Assembly: GCF_900114215.1 (NCBI RefSeq)
Contig: NZ_FOSG01000002.1
Coordinates: 62,001 to 126,000, forward strand
DNA length: 64,000 bases
Direction of reading: 5' to 3'
Origin: Streptomyces mangrovi
Lineage (GTDB): Bacteria; Actinomycetota; Actinomycetes; Streptomycetales; Streptomycetaceae
Part shown: positions 1 to 9,195 of the stretch, piece by piece
How positions within the stretch are numbered: the first letter of the stretch is position 1
How the letters are laid out: each line of letters starts with the position of its first letter
Translations under genes and position numbers: made by a program
Notes under the pieces: model-generated
The model's database searches: none
What the model was told of the DNA's origin: nothing
The model's input: the letters and a program-made list of their open reading frames with translations, nothing else

Positions 1-347
1 ACCAGGGGGCGGTAGGCGGCGTACGGCAGCCGGGCGGGCATCCGCCGCTCCCAGCGCTCCCGCATGTCCTGGGAGTCGATCCGCACCACCGCGTCGCCCT
101 CGGCGACCACGCGGCGGATCAGGGTGGACTTGCCGCTGCCCGGCAGCCCGGAGACGACCACCCGGTCGCCCGCGGGGAAGCGCAGGATCCGCACCGCCGC
201 GGTGCCGCGCAGATCGCGTCCGCCGGCTCTCCCCGCTCTCTCCGGTGCTGCCGTGGGCACTGCCGCGGGCACCGCCTTCCCCGGCGTCACCCTGCGCCGG
301 GGCGGCGCTCCGCCCTGTGCCGCACAAGCACTCTCCAGGCTGCTCAC
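1..347 (-). CDS. P-loop (AAA-type) ATPase, partial at left edge
   Basis: Only the N-terminal part lies in the window; the gene runs off the left end. Translation of the minus strand gives a Walker A motif, GLPGSGKST, about 60 residues from the start, followed by VVRIDSQDMRERW. This resembles the small AAA family of predicted kinase-like ATPases that phosphorylate or hydrolyse unknown substrates. I chose a GTG start at 347 because GGGGAGGG stands about 8 bases upstream. The gene is divergent from gcvT and the riboswitch. Streptomyces genomes commonly carry an AAA ATPase gene at this place beside gcvT. Its substrate is unknown, and the C-terminal half cannot be seen. Confidence 0.7.
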   Translation of the reverse strand, partial: MSSLESACAAQGGAPPRRRVTPGKAVPAAVPTAAPERAGRAGGRDLRGTAAVRILRFPAGDRVVVSGLPGSGKSTLIRRVVAEGDAVVRIDSQDMRERWERRMPARLPYAAYRPL

Positions 348-575
348 CGGATACGCCCTCCCCGCTTTCGCGCCACGTGCTCGCGGCGTCACCCTGAGCG
401 TGTCAAGAAGGACGACGGTGGACAAGACGGCAGCTCACCAGGTGTGTCACGGTGCCGTACCCGTCACGTCACCCCCCTCGTCCCGGACGCGGCGGCACGG
501 CTTCGCGCCCGCCCGGGGGGCGGTGCGCGCCGGGCGTGCGATGATGAGCGGGTCAACTGCATACCGGCCGATCGA

Positions 576-800
576 GTCCGCACGGGAGAGTTCCCGGAAA
601 ACGCTGGTCACGACGGTTTCCGGGGCGCCGAAGGAGCAAGTCCTCCCTTGAATCTCTCAGGCCCCGATACCGTGTGGACGAGGCAGATCTGAAAAGCGGG
701 CGGTCCCCGAGCGGGCCGTCCCACCCAAGGTGCAAGCCGTGGCCCGCCCGTGCGGACTCGTGGCGAACCTCTCAGGTTCCGATGACAGATGGGGAGGACG
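576..800 (+). promoter_or_regulatory. Tandem glycine riboswitch upstream of gcvT
   Basis: Two glycine-aptamer cores stand in series in the gcvT leader. The first has GGGAGAG near 583, GCCGAAGGAGCAAG at about 627-640 and GAATCTCTCAGG at about 650-661. The second has CCCAAGGTGCAAGCC at about 723-737 and GAACCTCTCAGG at about 765-776, then a closing GATGGGGAGG near 787-796. These are the conserved glycine riboswitch landmarks (AAGGNGCAA and CUCUCAGG). Glycine aptamers are established switches that turn on glycine cleavage genes when glycine is abundant. The leader ends about 60 bases before the gcvT ATG. Exact stem ends are estimated by eye. Confidence 0.93.
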
Positions 801-856
801 TGTCCTTCCCGCCGTCCTCGCACGACATCGCCACCTCGCCTGGGAGCCTGCCGACC

Positions 857-1984
857 ATGAGTGATTCCCCCCGCCGTACCGCCCTCGACTCCGTGCACCG
901 CGCCCTGGGCGCGACCATGACGGACTTCGCGGGCTGGGACATGCCGCTGCGCTACGGCAGCGAGCGCGACGAGCACAACGCCGTGCGCACCCGCGCCGGC
1001 CTGTTCGACCTGAGCCACATGGGCGAGATCGCCGTCACCGGCCCGCAGGCCGGCGAGCTGCTGGACCGCGCCCTGGTCGGCCATCTGTCCGCCGTCGCCG
1101 TGGGCCGGGCGCGCTACACCATGATCTGCGACGAGTCCGGCGGCATCCTCGACGACCTGATCGTCTACCGGCTGGGCGACGAGGAGTACCTGGTCGTCGC
1201 CAACGCCTCCAACGCCCAGGTGGTGCTGGACGCCCTCACCGAGCGGCTCGACGGCTCCGGTCTCACCGGCGCCGCCGTGCGCGACGACCGCGACGCCTAC
1301 GCCCTCCTGGCCGTCCAGGGGCCGCGGGCCGCCGTCGTCCTGGCGAAGGTCACCGACGCCGACCTCGACGGTCTGAAGTACTACGCCGGGCTGCCCGGCA
1401 CGGTGGCGGGCGTGGACGCGCTGATCGCCCGCACCGGCTACACCGGCGAGGACGGCTTCGAGCTGTTCGTCGCCCCCGGCGACGCCGAGACGCTGTGGCG
1501 GGCGCTGACCGAGGCCGGCGCGGACGAGGGCCTGGTGCCGTGCGGGCTGTCCTGCCGCGACACGCTGCGGCTGGAGGCGGGCATGCCGCTGTACGGGCAC
1601 GAGCTGACCCGCTCCACCACCCCCTTCGACGCCGGGCTCGGCCGCGTGGTGAAGTTCGACAAGTCCGGCGACTTCACCGGCCGCGCCGCCCTGGAGGCCG
1701 CCGCCTCGCGCGCCGCCGAGAACCCGCCGCGCAAGCTGGTCGGCCTGGTCGCCGCCGGCCGCCGGGTGCCGCGCGCCGGATACGCGGTGGTCGACGCGGA
1801 CGGCTCGGTGATCGGCGAGGTCACCTCCGGCGCTCCCTCCCCCACGCTGGGCAGGCCGATCGCCATGGCCTACGTGGACGCCGCCCACGCCGCCCCGGGC
1901 ACCGGGGGTGTGGCGGTGGACATCCGCGGTACGCATGAGCCCTACGAGGTCGTCGCGCTGCCGTTCTACCGGCGCGAGCGCTGA
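857..1984 (+). CDS. gcvT: Glycine cleavage system T protein (aminomethyltransferase)
   Basis: GcvT takes the aminomethyl group from the lipoylated H protein, releases ammonia and passes the C1 unit to tetrahydrofolate. The 375-residue product has the normal family length and typical motifs: [12 protein letters not shown] and DLSHMGEI near the N terminus, [11 protein letters not shown] in the middle, and [23 protein letters not shown] used the ATG at 857 ([15 protein letters not shown]). A possible in-frame start at 674 falls inside the riboswitch and would add nonconserved residues. The gene is first in the riboswitch-controlled group with gcvH and glyA. The P protein gene (gcvP) is not in the window. 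Confidence 0.96.
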   Translation: MSDSPRRTALDSVHRALGATMTDFAGWDMPLRYGSERDEHNAVRTRAGLFDLSHMGEIAVTGPQAGELLDRALVGHLSAVAVGRARYTMICDESGGILDDLIVYRLGDEEYLVVANASNAQVVLDALTERLDGSGLTGAAVRDDRDAYALLAVQGPRAAVVLAKVTDADLDGLKYYAGLPGTVAGVDALIARTGYTGEDGFELFVAPGDAETLWRALTEAGADEGLVPCGLSCRDTLRLEAGMPLYGHELTRSTTPFDAGLGRVVKFDKSGDFTGRAALEAAASRAAENPPRKLVGLVAAGRRVPRAGYAVVDADGSVIGEVTSGAPSPTLGRPIAMAYVDAAHAAPGTGGVAVDIRGTHEPYEVVALPFYRRER

Positions 1985-1999
1985 CGGCCCCGGCCACCG

Positions 2000-2030
2000 C
2001 CGTACCACCAGCCGTACCACCAGCCGTACC
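2000..2030. repeat. 12-bp tandem repeat between gcvT and gcvH
   Basis: The unit CCGTACCACCAG occurs at 2000-2011 and 2012-2023, with a partial third copy at 2024-2030. It lies in the 145-base gcvT-gcvH spacer. No function is evident. Confidence 0.7.
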
Positions 2031-2129
2031 GCCCGACCGACCGCCCCTTCCCGCGCCCCCGCCCGGGATCCCGTCCCACCTGGCAAGACCCGTTTCTCAC
2101 ACCACACCCCTGATCAGGAGAATCACGTC

Positions 2130-2507
2130 ATGAGCAACCCCCAGCAGCTGCGCTACAGCAAGGAGCACGAGTGGCTGTCGGCCGCCGAGGACGGCGTCTC
2201 GACGATCGGCATCACCGAGCACGCGGCGAACGCCCTCGGCGACGTCGTCTTCGTGCAGCTCCCGGAGGTCGGCGACACGGTGACCGCGGGTGAGACCTGC
2301 GGCGAGCTGGAGTCGACCAAGTCGGTCAGCGACCTGTACGCGCCGGTCACCGGTGAGGTCACCGAGGTCAACCAGGACGTGGTGGACGACCCGGCGCTGG
2401 TGAACTCCGCCCCCTACGAGGGCGGTTGGCTGTTCAAGGTCCGGGTGACGGACGAGCCGGCGGACCTGCTGTCCGCTGACGAGTACGCCGCCTTCACCGG
2501 CGAGTGA
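2130..2507 (+). CDS. gcvH: Glycine cleavage system H protein
   Basis: GcvH is the lipoyl carrier that shuttles the aminomethyl group between the P, T and L proteins. The 125-residue product carries the lipoyl-lysine motif [10 protein letters not shown], with Lys64 as the expected attachment site, and the typical N-terminal YSKEHEWL. The ATG at 2130 follows TCAGGAGAATCACGTC, a good ribosome site. It lies 145 bases downstream of gcvT and 74 bases before glyA on the same strand, so co-transcription from the glycine riboswitch promoter is likely. Confidence 0.96.
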   Translation: MSNPQQLRYSKEHEWLSAAEDGVSTIGITEHAANALGDVVFVQLPEVGDTVTAGETCGELESTKSVSDLYAPVTGEVTEVNQDVVDDPALVNSAPYEGGWLFKVRVTDEPADLLSADEYAAFTGE

Positions 2508-2581
2508 GCGGCGGCCCGCCCGCCCCTTCCGCGCCCGGATCCGCCGTCCGCCGCCATCCCACCACGATCGGAAAGACCCGG

Positions 2582-3850
2582 ATGTCGCTTCTGAACAGTT
2601 CCCTGCACGAGGTCGATCCCGACGTCGCCGCAGCCGTCGACGCCGAGCTGCGCCGCCAGCAGAGCACCCTGGAGATGATCGCCTCGGAGAACTTCGCTCC
2701 GGTCGCCGCCCTCCAGGCCCAGGGCTCGGTCCTCACCAACAAGTACGCCGAGGGCTACCCCGGCCGCCGCTACTACGGCGGCTGCGAGCACGTCGACGTG
2801 ATCGAGGACATCGCCCGCGAGCGGGTGAAGGACCTCTTCGGCGCCGAGGCCGCCAACGTCCAGCCGCACTCGGGCGCCTCGGCCAACGCCGCGGCGATGT
2901 TCGCCCTGCTGCAGCCGGGCGACACCATCCTGGGTCTGGACCTGGCGCACGGCGGCCATCTGACCCACGGCATGAAGATCAACTTCTCCGGCAAGCTGTA
3001 CGACGTGGTCGCCTACCACGTCGACGCCGAAACCGGCCTGGTCGACATGGAGGAGGTCGAGCGGCTGGCGCGGGAGCGCCGCCCGAAGCTGATCATCGCC
3101 GGCTGGTCGGCGTACCCCAGGCAGCTCGACTTCGCCGCCTTCCGCCGTATCGCCGACGAGGTGGGCGCGCTGCTGATGGTGGACATGGCGCACTTCGCCG
3201 GTCTGGTGGCCGCGGGCCTCCACCCCAACCCGGTGCCGTACGCGGACGTGGTCACCACCACGACCCACAAGACGCTGGGCGGTCCGCGCGGCGGGGTGAT
3301 CCTGTCGAAGCAGGAGCACGCCAAGAAGATCAACTCCGCGGTCTTCCCCGGCCAGCAGGGCGGCCCGCTGGAGCACGTCATCGCGGCGAAGGCCGTCTCC
3401 TTCAAGATCGCTGCGACGGAGGAGTTCAAGGACCGCCAGCGCCGTACCCTGGAGGGCGCGAAGCTGCTGGCCGAGCGGCTGACGCGGCCGGACGCGGCCG
3501 AGGCGGGCGTCGCCGTGCTGTCGGGCGGCACCGACGTCCACCTGGTCCTGGTGGACCTGCGCGACAGCGAGCTGGACGGCCGGCAGGCCGAGGACCGCCT
3601 GCACGCCATCGGCATCACCGTCAACCGCAACGCCATCCCGAACGACCCCCGCCCGCCGATGGTCACCTCGGGTCTGCGCATCGGCACCCCGGCGCTGGCC
3701 ACGCGCGGCTTCACCACCGACGACTTCCGCGAGGTCGCGGACGTCATCGCCGAGGCGCTGAAGCCCTCGTTCGACGAGGCGAAGGCCAAGCAGCTGGCCG
3801 GCCGCGTGTCCGCGCTGGCCGACAAGCACCCGCTGTACCCGGGCCTGTAG
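2582..3850 (+). CDS. glyA: Serine hydroxymethyltransferase
   Basis: This PLP enzyme interconverts glycine plus methylene-THF with serine plus THF. The 422-residue product has normal length. The PLP lysine is Lys230 in [15 protein letters not shown]; other family signatures are [22 protein letters not shown] and [12 protein letters not shown]. The ATG at 2582 gives the standard N terminus ([16 protein letters not shown]). It is preceded only by a weak GAAAGA purine tract, so translation may depend partly on gcvH. It follows gcvH by 74 bases and pairs functionally with the cleavage system, using the methylene-THF made from one glycine to convert a second into serine. A strong hairpin follows at 3866-3899. 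Confidence 0.97.
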   Translation: MSLLNSSLHEVDPDVAAAVDAELRRQQSTLEMIASENFAPVAALQAQGSVLTNKYAEGYPGRRYYGGCEHVDVIEDIARERVKDLFGAEAANVQPHSGASANAAAMFALLQPGDTILGLDLAHGGHLTHGMKINFSGKLYDVVAYHVDAETGLVDMEEVERLARERRPKLIIAGWSAYPRQLDFAAFRRIADEVGALLMVDMAHFAGLVAAGLHPNPVPYADVVTTTTHKTLGGPRGGVILSKQEHAKKINSAVFPGQQGGPLEHVIAAKAVSFKIAATEEFKDRQRRTLEGAKLLAERLTRPDAAEAGVAVLSGGTDVHLVLVDLRDSELDGRQAEDRLHAIGITVNRNAIPNDPRPPMVTSGLRIGTPALATRGFTTDDFREVADVIAEALKPSFDEAKAKQLAGRVSALADKHPLYPGL

Positions 3851-3865
3851 GCCCCGGCGCGGCAC

Positions 3866-3899
3866 CCGGGTGCGCCGCCCCCGCCGGCGGCGCACCCGG
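3866..3899 (+). terminator. Hairpin terminator after glyA
   Basis: A perfect 14-bp stem (CCGGGTGCGCCGCC at 3866-3879 with its complement at 3886-3899) has a 6-base loop and starts 15 bases after the glyA stop. It lacks a T-run, as is common in Streptomyces. It suggests that sdaA has its own promoter. Confidence 0.75.
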
Positions 3900-4033
3900 T
3901 CCGCCCAGTCCACCCGGCTCACCGGCCCTCCCGGCCACCGACACCGTGTCCCCCGTCCCGCACACCCGCGGGGCTCCACGCCCGCCTTACCCGGCGGGCC
4001 GCGAACCACGAGCAGACAAGGGAGTCCGCCACC

Positions 4034-5443
<1,410 letters not shown>

Positions 5444-5513
5444 AGGGGCGGCCGCCCTGACCTGCGGTTCCTGTCCTTTCGGAACTGTCGGGCCCTTTCT
5501 CGTCTACACGACG

Positions 5514-5571
5514 GAAAGTCCCTGAGAAGTCCCTCGGAAGAAGCGGAGAGTCCCTGAAAACTCCCTGGGAA
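5514..5571. repeat. Short direct repeats (TCCCT units)
   Basis: Four imperfect copies of a purine-rich unit with TCCCTGRRAA or a close form occur in 58 bases (AAGTCCCTGAGAAG, AAGTCCCTCGGAAG, GAGTCCCTGAAAAC, ACTCCCTGGGAAG). They lie between sdaA and its likely terminator. Their function is unknown. Confidence 0.5.
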
Positions 5572-5618
5572 GGGGCCGGGCGGAGCACCCGCACAGCACC
5601 TGATCAGCTCCGGAGTCT

Positions 5619-5650
5619 CCGGGCGGGCAGCCGTACGGATGCCCGCCCGG
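5619..5650 (+). terminator. Hairpin, probable sdaA terminator
   Basis: An 11-bp perfect stem, CCGGGCGGGCA at 5619-5629 and its complement at 5640-5650, with a 10-base loop. It is 176 bases past sdaA and is the first strong hairpin after it. Confidence 0.6.
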
Positions 5651-5757
5651 GGACTGGCTGTCTCGGAAAGCGCAGCGCAGCAGGCCAACCACTTGGCTGG
5701 CCCGCCTCATGAAGCTTCCGCCTCACCCTTCTTTCTCCATGCCCATCACAGCGCCTC

Positions 5758-5788
5758 CTCTCTGTCACCATGTACGGGTGACAGAGAG
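5758..5788. repeat. 12-bp perfect inverted repeat
   Basis: CTCTCTGTCACC (5758-5769) is repeated in reverse at 5777-5788 around a 7-base spacer. It could be an operator or a terminator stem. No intact gene abuts it. It lies in the 1.6-kb gene-poor stretch after sdaA. Confidence 0.6.
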
Positions 5789-5841
5789 AAACCCAGGTCA
5801 AGGAACAGCAAAGCCGTTCTAACTCCGCAGGTCAGGAAGCT

Positions 5842-5868
5842 GGTCCCCGCGCGAGCGGGGGTGGTCCG
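5842..5868. repeat. Solitary type I-E-like CRISPR repeat
   Basis: The sequence GGTCCCCGCGCGAGCGGGG followed by GTGGTCC has the form of a type I-E repeat from actinobacteria: a GTCCCCGC-type 5' end, a CCCCGC/GCGGGG hairpin and a GTGGTCC-type 3' end. I see no second copy at the usual 61-base period on either side and no cas genes in the window. It may be a decayed array remnant or a chance hairpin. Confidence 0.4.
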
Positions 5869-6125
5869 GCTTCGGCCGCCGGTGGTTACTCCGGGGCCGC
5901 CGCGTCGACCGTCGCGGGCCCGGCGGACGGGACGGCGGCCGTGGTGGTGACTGAACCGTTCCGGGTTCGGCGCGGTGCGGGCAGCAAGCCGCTGCCGCGC
6001 GTCCCCTTGCCGCCGCCTTCTCTTCCTCTGCCCTGGCACTCGCCCAGAATCACTGACTGTCGTCAGGACAGCAAGGCAGTCGGACCAAGCACGCACCCGC
6101 TCGGTGTTCATTTGTCAGACAGGGC

Positions 6126-6363
6126 TTGGCCCCGGCCGGGATCCCGGTCTGCTTGGTCCATGCGCTGGCCGATGCCGCCGCCGCGCGGGACAGCGGCGAC
6201 TGGGCCTGGGACGCCGAGTTCTGCCTGTTGACGTGCGGCCGCGCCGACGGCTCCCGGCCCAACCTGTTGGTCGCCGCCCGGGATGCCGAGGCGGCCGGGC
6301 GCTTCGACCTCGCCTGGACGGCCCTGGACCGACTGGACCGCGCCCCGGTCGGCCCGGCGGCGC
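6126..6363 (+). other. Unrecognised coding-like fragment
   Basis: This plus-strand stretch of the 5.65-7.0 kb region reads as protein-like sequence (ALADAAAARDSGDWAWDAE, then NLLVAARDAEAAGRFDLAWTALDRLD) with Streptomyces-like composition. I do not recognise a family. It stops making sense where the M24 pseudogene begins on the other strand, so it may be a gene fragment joined at a deletion endpoint. The rest of 5651-6363 holds the inverted repeat and the CRISPR-like unit and nothing else I can support. Confidence 0.3.
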
Positions 6364-6785
6364 GCGCCCGGCCCGCAACCACTCCCCCATGCGGGCGTGC
6401 ACCTGGTCGATAGCGGCTCCGGCCCGACGCAGCACCTCGGCCTCAGCTGGGGTCTTGCGGATCCGCAGCGCGTCGAGCACCTGCCCGTCGAGTTCCTGCC
6501 GGGCGTCGGGCAGCACGGTGCGGAAGGCGGCGGCCTTCTCGGCCCACATGTGATGCTCCACCGCGACCCGCACCGTGCTGCGGGGAAGGCGGGCGGCGAC
6601 GAGAGCGTACGGGGCCTCGGTCCCGCCCCGGCCGGTGATCTCGATACCGAGGCCCCCGGCCGGGGAGGCGTGCGCCTCGGCCCGCTCCAGCTCCGGTACT
6701 ACGAGGAAGGGTTTGTCGGCAGCGGGCAGGACGAGGCAGGTGAGACGCTCCAGGGGCTTGGCGTTGTATCCGGTCGCAATCACCC
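6364..6785 (-). pseudogene. Truncated M24 Xaa-Pro peptidase remnant
   Basis: The minus strand keeps about 140 residues of a prolidase/aminopeptidase P-like protein: TGYNAKPLERLTCLVLP, then FLVVPELERAEA, then LRIRKTPAEAEVLRRAGAA and MGEWLRAGR. This is the creatinase-like N-terminal domain plus the beginning of the catalytic domain. The reading frame breaks upstream of TGYNAKP, and homology ends after WLRAGR, before any metal-binding residue. No catalytic domain remains, so it cannot be active. It belongs to a different M24 branch from the two intact peptidases nearby. The remaining bases up to 7031 hold no feature I can support. Confidence 0.7.
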
Positions 6786-7031
6786 GGCTCGACGATCGCC
6801 GAGAGTGGCACATGCGCTTCGAGGCGGCGATGCGGGGCCTGCCCGACCACCAGCGCCGACTGTCGCCGTGCTGCCGCTGCTGTCGGCGTACGCCCGCCCG
6901 GGCGAGCCGGGACCCTGGGGGTCGGTGGCGGTGCCGTACCCTCGCTCTCACCAGGGTTCATCGGTAAGTGCGTCGCGGATCTGAAGCTGCTCGGCCTGCT
7001 GTAGCGGACGCGGGGGGACGTGTGGCGGTCG

Positions 7032-8498
7032 TCAGCCCCGCAGCCGGGCCATCCAGGCCTCGACCTCGTCCGCCGTCCTGGGCAGGTCGGCCGAGAGGTT
7101 CTCGTTGCCGTCGGCGGTGACCAAGATGTCGTCCTCGATCCGGACGCCGATGCCGCGGTACTCCTCGGGCACGGTCAGGTCGTCAGACTGGAAATACATC
7201 CCCGGCTCGACGGTGAGCACCATGCCGGGCTCCAGCGTGCCGTCCACGTACAGTTCGGTGCGGGCCTTGGCGCAATCGTGGACGTCCAGACCGATCATGT
7301 GACCGGTGCCGGCCAGAGTCCAGCGGCGCTGCAGGCCGAGCGCGAAGACCTCGTCCACCGACCGGTCGCCGAACAGGCCCCAGGAGACCAGGTGCTCGGC
7401 CAGGGTCCGCTGGGCAGCGTCGTGAAAGTCCCGGTAGGCGGCGCCGGGCTTGACCGCAGCGATGCCGGCCTCCTGCGCCGCGAACACCGCTTCGTAGACC
7501 TTGCGCTGGATCGGGGTGAAGCGGCCGCTGACGGGCAGGGTGCGGGTGACGTCGGCGGTGTAGAGGTTGTTGGTCTCCACTCCGGCGTCGAGCAGCAGCA
7601 AATCACCGGGACGGGCAGCGCCGTCGTTGCGGACCCAGTGCAGCGTCGTGGCGTGCTCGCCCGCGGCGCAGATCGAGGCATAGCCGACGTCGTTGCCTTC
7701 GATCCGCGCGCGCAGGAAGAACGTGCCCTCGATCCTGCGCTCCAGGGTCGGCTCGTCCGTGCCGAGGACGCGCACGACGTCCTCGAAGCCGCGGGTGGTC
7801 GCCTCGCAGGCGAAGCGCAGGTCGGCGATCTCGAACTCGTCTTTGACCAAGCGCATCTCGGAGAGGAAGACGTGGAACTCACCGTCGCGTTCCGCGGTGA
7901 CCTTGTCATGCAGGGCGGCCTCGACACCGGCGTCGTAGCCGCGCAGCAGGCGGATCGGGCCGGTGGCCTCGGCCAGCCGCCCGGTCAGCGTGCGCACATC
8001 GCGGCACGGCAGCCCCAGGAGTTGCTCGTTCTCGGCGAGGCTGTTGCGCCGGCCGTCCCAGAGCTCGCCGTGGTAGTCCTGCCAGAACTCGCCACTCTCG
8101 CGGTCCGATCGGGGCAGCATGTAGGCGATCGCTCTGTGTGTGCCGTCCTGGCCGGGCTCCAGGACCAGCACGGCGTCCTGCGATTGGTCACCCGTCAGGT
8201 AGACGTAGTCGGAGGAAGGCCGGAATGGGTAGTCCGTGTCGTTGGAGCGAACCTTGGGGTTACCGGAGGGGATCACCAGCAGTTCGCCGGGGAAGCGGGC
8301 GGAGAGTCTGGCCCGGCGGCGCGCGGTGTACGCGGCCTGTGGGATGGTCTTGAGGTCGTGTCGCTCGGTGTCGGCCCAGCCCCGCTTCATGTTCTCGGCG
8401 AGTTCGTCGCTCACCTTCCCGAGCAGGCCGTTCTTCCGGCTCCCGCGCTCGCTCTCGAGGTCCTCGGGTACCTGACTCTCGGCTGTCCGCTCAGTCAT
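7032..8498 (-). CDS. pepP: Xaa-Pro aminopeptidase (M24B)
   Basis: Aminopeptidase P removes the residue in front of a proline, a cut that most peptidases cannot make. The 488-residue protein has an N-terminal creatinase-like domain and a C-terminal pita-bread domain. Metal ligands are visible: two Asp in LLLLDAGVETNNLYTADVTR, His in GTGHMIGLDVHDC, and Glu in LTVEPGMYF and GVRIEDDILV. No signal peptide is seen, so it should act in the cytosol. The ATG at 8498 has AGGAGACGGTT upstream; the longer reading frame upstream is not conserved-looking. Peptides rich in Gly-Pro-Hyp would be natural substrates. A close paralogue lies at 13557. Confidence 0.93.
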   Translation of the reverse strand: MTERTAESQVPEDLESERGSRKNGLLGKVSDELAENMKRGWADTERHDLKTIPQAAYTARRRARLSARFPGELLVIPSGNPKVRSNDTDYPFRPSSDYVYLTGDQSQDAVLVLEPGQDGTHRAIAYMLPRSDRESGEFWQDYHGELWDGRRNSLAENEQLLGLPCRDVRTLTGRLAEATGPIRLLRGYDAGVEAALHDKVTAERDGEFHVFLSEMRLVKDEFEIADLRFACEATTRGFEDVVRVLGTDEPTLERRIEGTFFLRARIEGNDVGYASICAAGEHATTLHWVRNDGAARPGDLLLLDAGVETNNLYTADVTRTLPVSGRFTPIQRKVYEAVFAAQEAGIAAVKPGAAYRDFHDAAQRTLAEHLVSWGLFGDRSVDEVFALGLQRRWTLAGTGHMIGLDVHDCAKARTELYVDGTLEPGMVLTVEPGMYFQSDDLTVPEEYRGIGVRIEDDILVTADGNENLSADLPRTADEVEAWMARLRG

Positions 8499-8707
8499 AA
8501 CCGTCTCCTGATTCGAATGGCTCCAGGCTGCCTTCGGGCGAGCAGCTCTGGTTGTGGGTGGACGGGCGCGGGCGGGCCTCGGCCCGTGAGCCGCATCGGT
8601 GTGGTGGGCTGTCTGCCCGTGCGCTCCGCCGTTCCGGCGGTAGGCGCAGTTCGCCCGGATTCGCGTCGATACCCGACTCGTGCCATGGATCTGGGGCTGG
8701 TTACTCC

Positions 8708-8992
8708 TCATTGAGCCCTTGGTCGGCTAGTCGCCCGTCCATGCGTTCGGCTACGGCAGCGGTCCGGTTGGGCTGTTGCCCACCGCCCCTCTCCGAGGGG
8801 CGATCGGCATAATGCTGTCGTCCCGGTCACCAGATCGTCGACCGACGGGGCCTGTCCGCGAATGATGCCGGTTAACACAACTGGATTCAGGCCGGTTTCT
8901 GCAGCTACCTGCCTCCAGGCGATTTTGCGCCATTCCCTATGGAAGTCGAGGCGACGGCGCAATGCGACCACATTGAAATGATGGCTTGACAC
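8708..8992 (-). CDS. Small XRE-type helix-turn-helix protein, C-terminus possibly aberrant
   Basis: About 94 residues. The N-terminal half is a clear XRE helix-turn-helix: VALRRRLDFHREWRKIAW, then RQVAAETGLNPVVLTGI. This resembles small Streptomyces DNA-binding proteins, which usually continue as PSVDALVTLLAWLG. Here the sequence after PSVDDLVT departs into Arg-rich, low-complexity residues, so a frameshift near 8830 may have replaced the C-terminus. I chose the GTG at 8992, with GGAG upstream. A copy of the island's A+T-rich element lies about 100 bases upstream. The gene stands between pepP and the symporter on the same strand. It is either a local regulator or a decaying gene. Confidence 0.55.
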   Translation of the reverse strand: MSSHHFNVVALRRRLDFHREWRKIAWRQVAAETGLNPVVLTGIIRGQAPSVDDLVTGTTALCRSPLGEGRWATAQPDRCRSRTHGRATSRPRAQ

Positions 8993-9092
8993 CAAGACTC
9001 CTTAGGTCAAGGCTTGGGGAACACGCCTGCCTGCGCAACCTGAACGACTTGCGCTGACATGCCGGCCCGAACCCCCTCCCCGACCAGTCTTG

Positions 9093-9106
9093 AAATACAA
9101 TGTTAA
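9093..9106 (-). promoter_or_regulatory. Island operator-like element, copy a (variant)
   Basis: The minus strand reads TTAACATTGTATTT, a variant of GTGACATNNTAT. It lies about 100 bases upstream of the helix-turn-helix gene in an A+T-rich spacer and closely matches the copy in front of gntR (GTGACATTGTATAG). Confidence 0.4.
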
Positions 9107-9195
9107 ATTCCCCTCTGGCGCCTGTCAGGGTTTTGCCAACCGACCCCGGTGCGAGGAAAAAGAACTCGCATTGCCTCGCACCGGGTATCAGAAGT

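Noticed and set aside
674..856. Upstream in-frame extension of gcvT
   Set aside because: It lies inside the glycine riboswitch, and the encoded residues are not like GcvT.
608..2107. Long minus-strand open frame opposite gcvT
   Set aside because: It reads as low-complexity Gly/Ala/Val/Arg sequence and is the mirror of a real high-GC gene. The same holds for long antisense frames such as 2414-5332, 36209-38137, 38143-40302, 47388-49172, 49329-51512 and 54967-57645.
5950..5970. tRNA T-arm-like GGGTTCGG sequence after sdaA
   Set aside because: No acceptor, D or anticodon arms can be built around it; no tRNA gene was found in the window.
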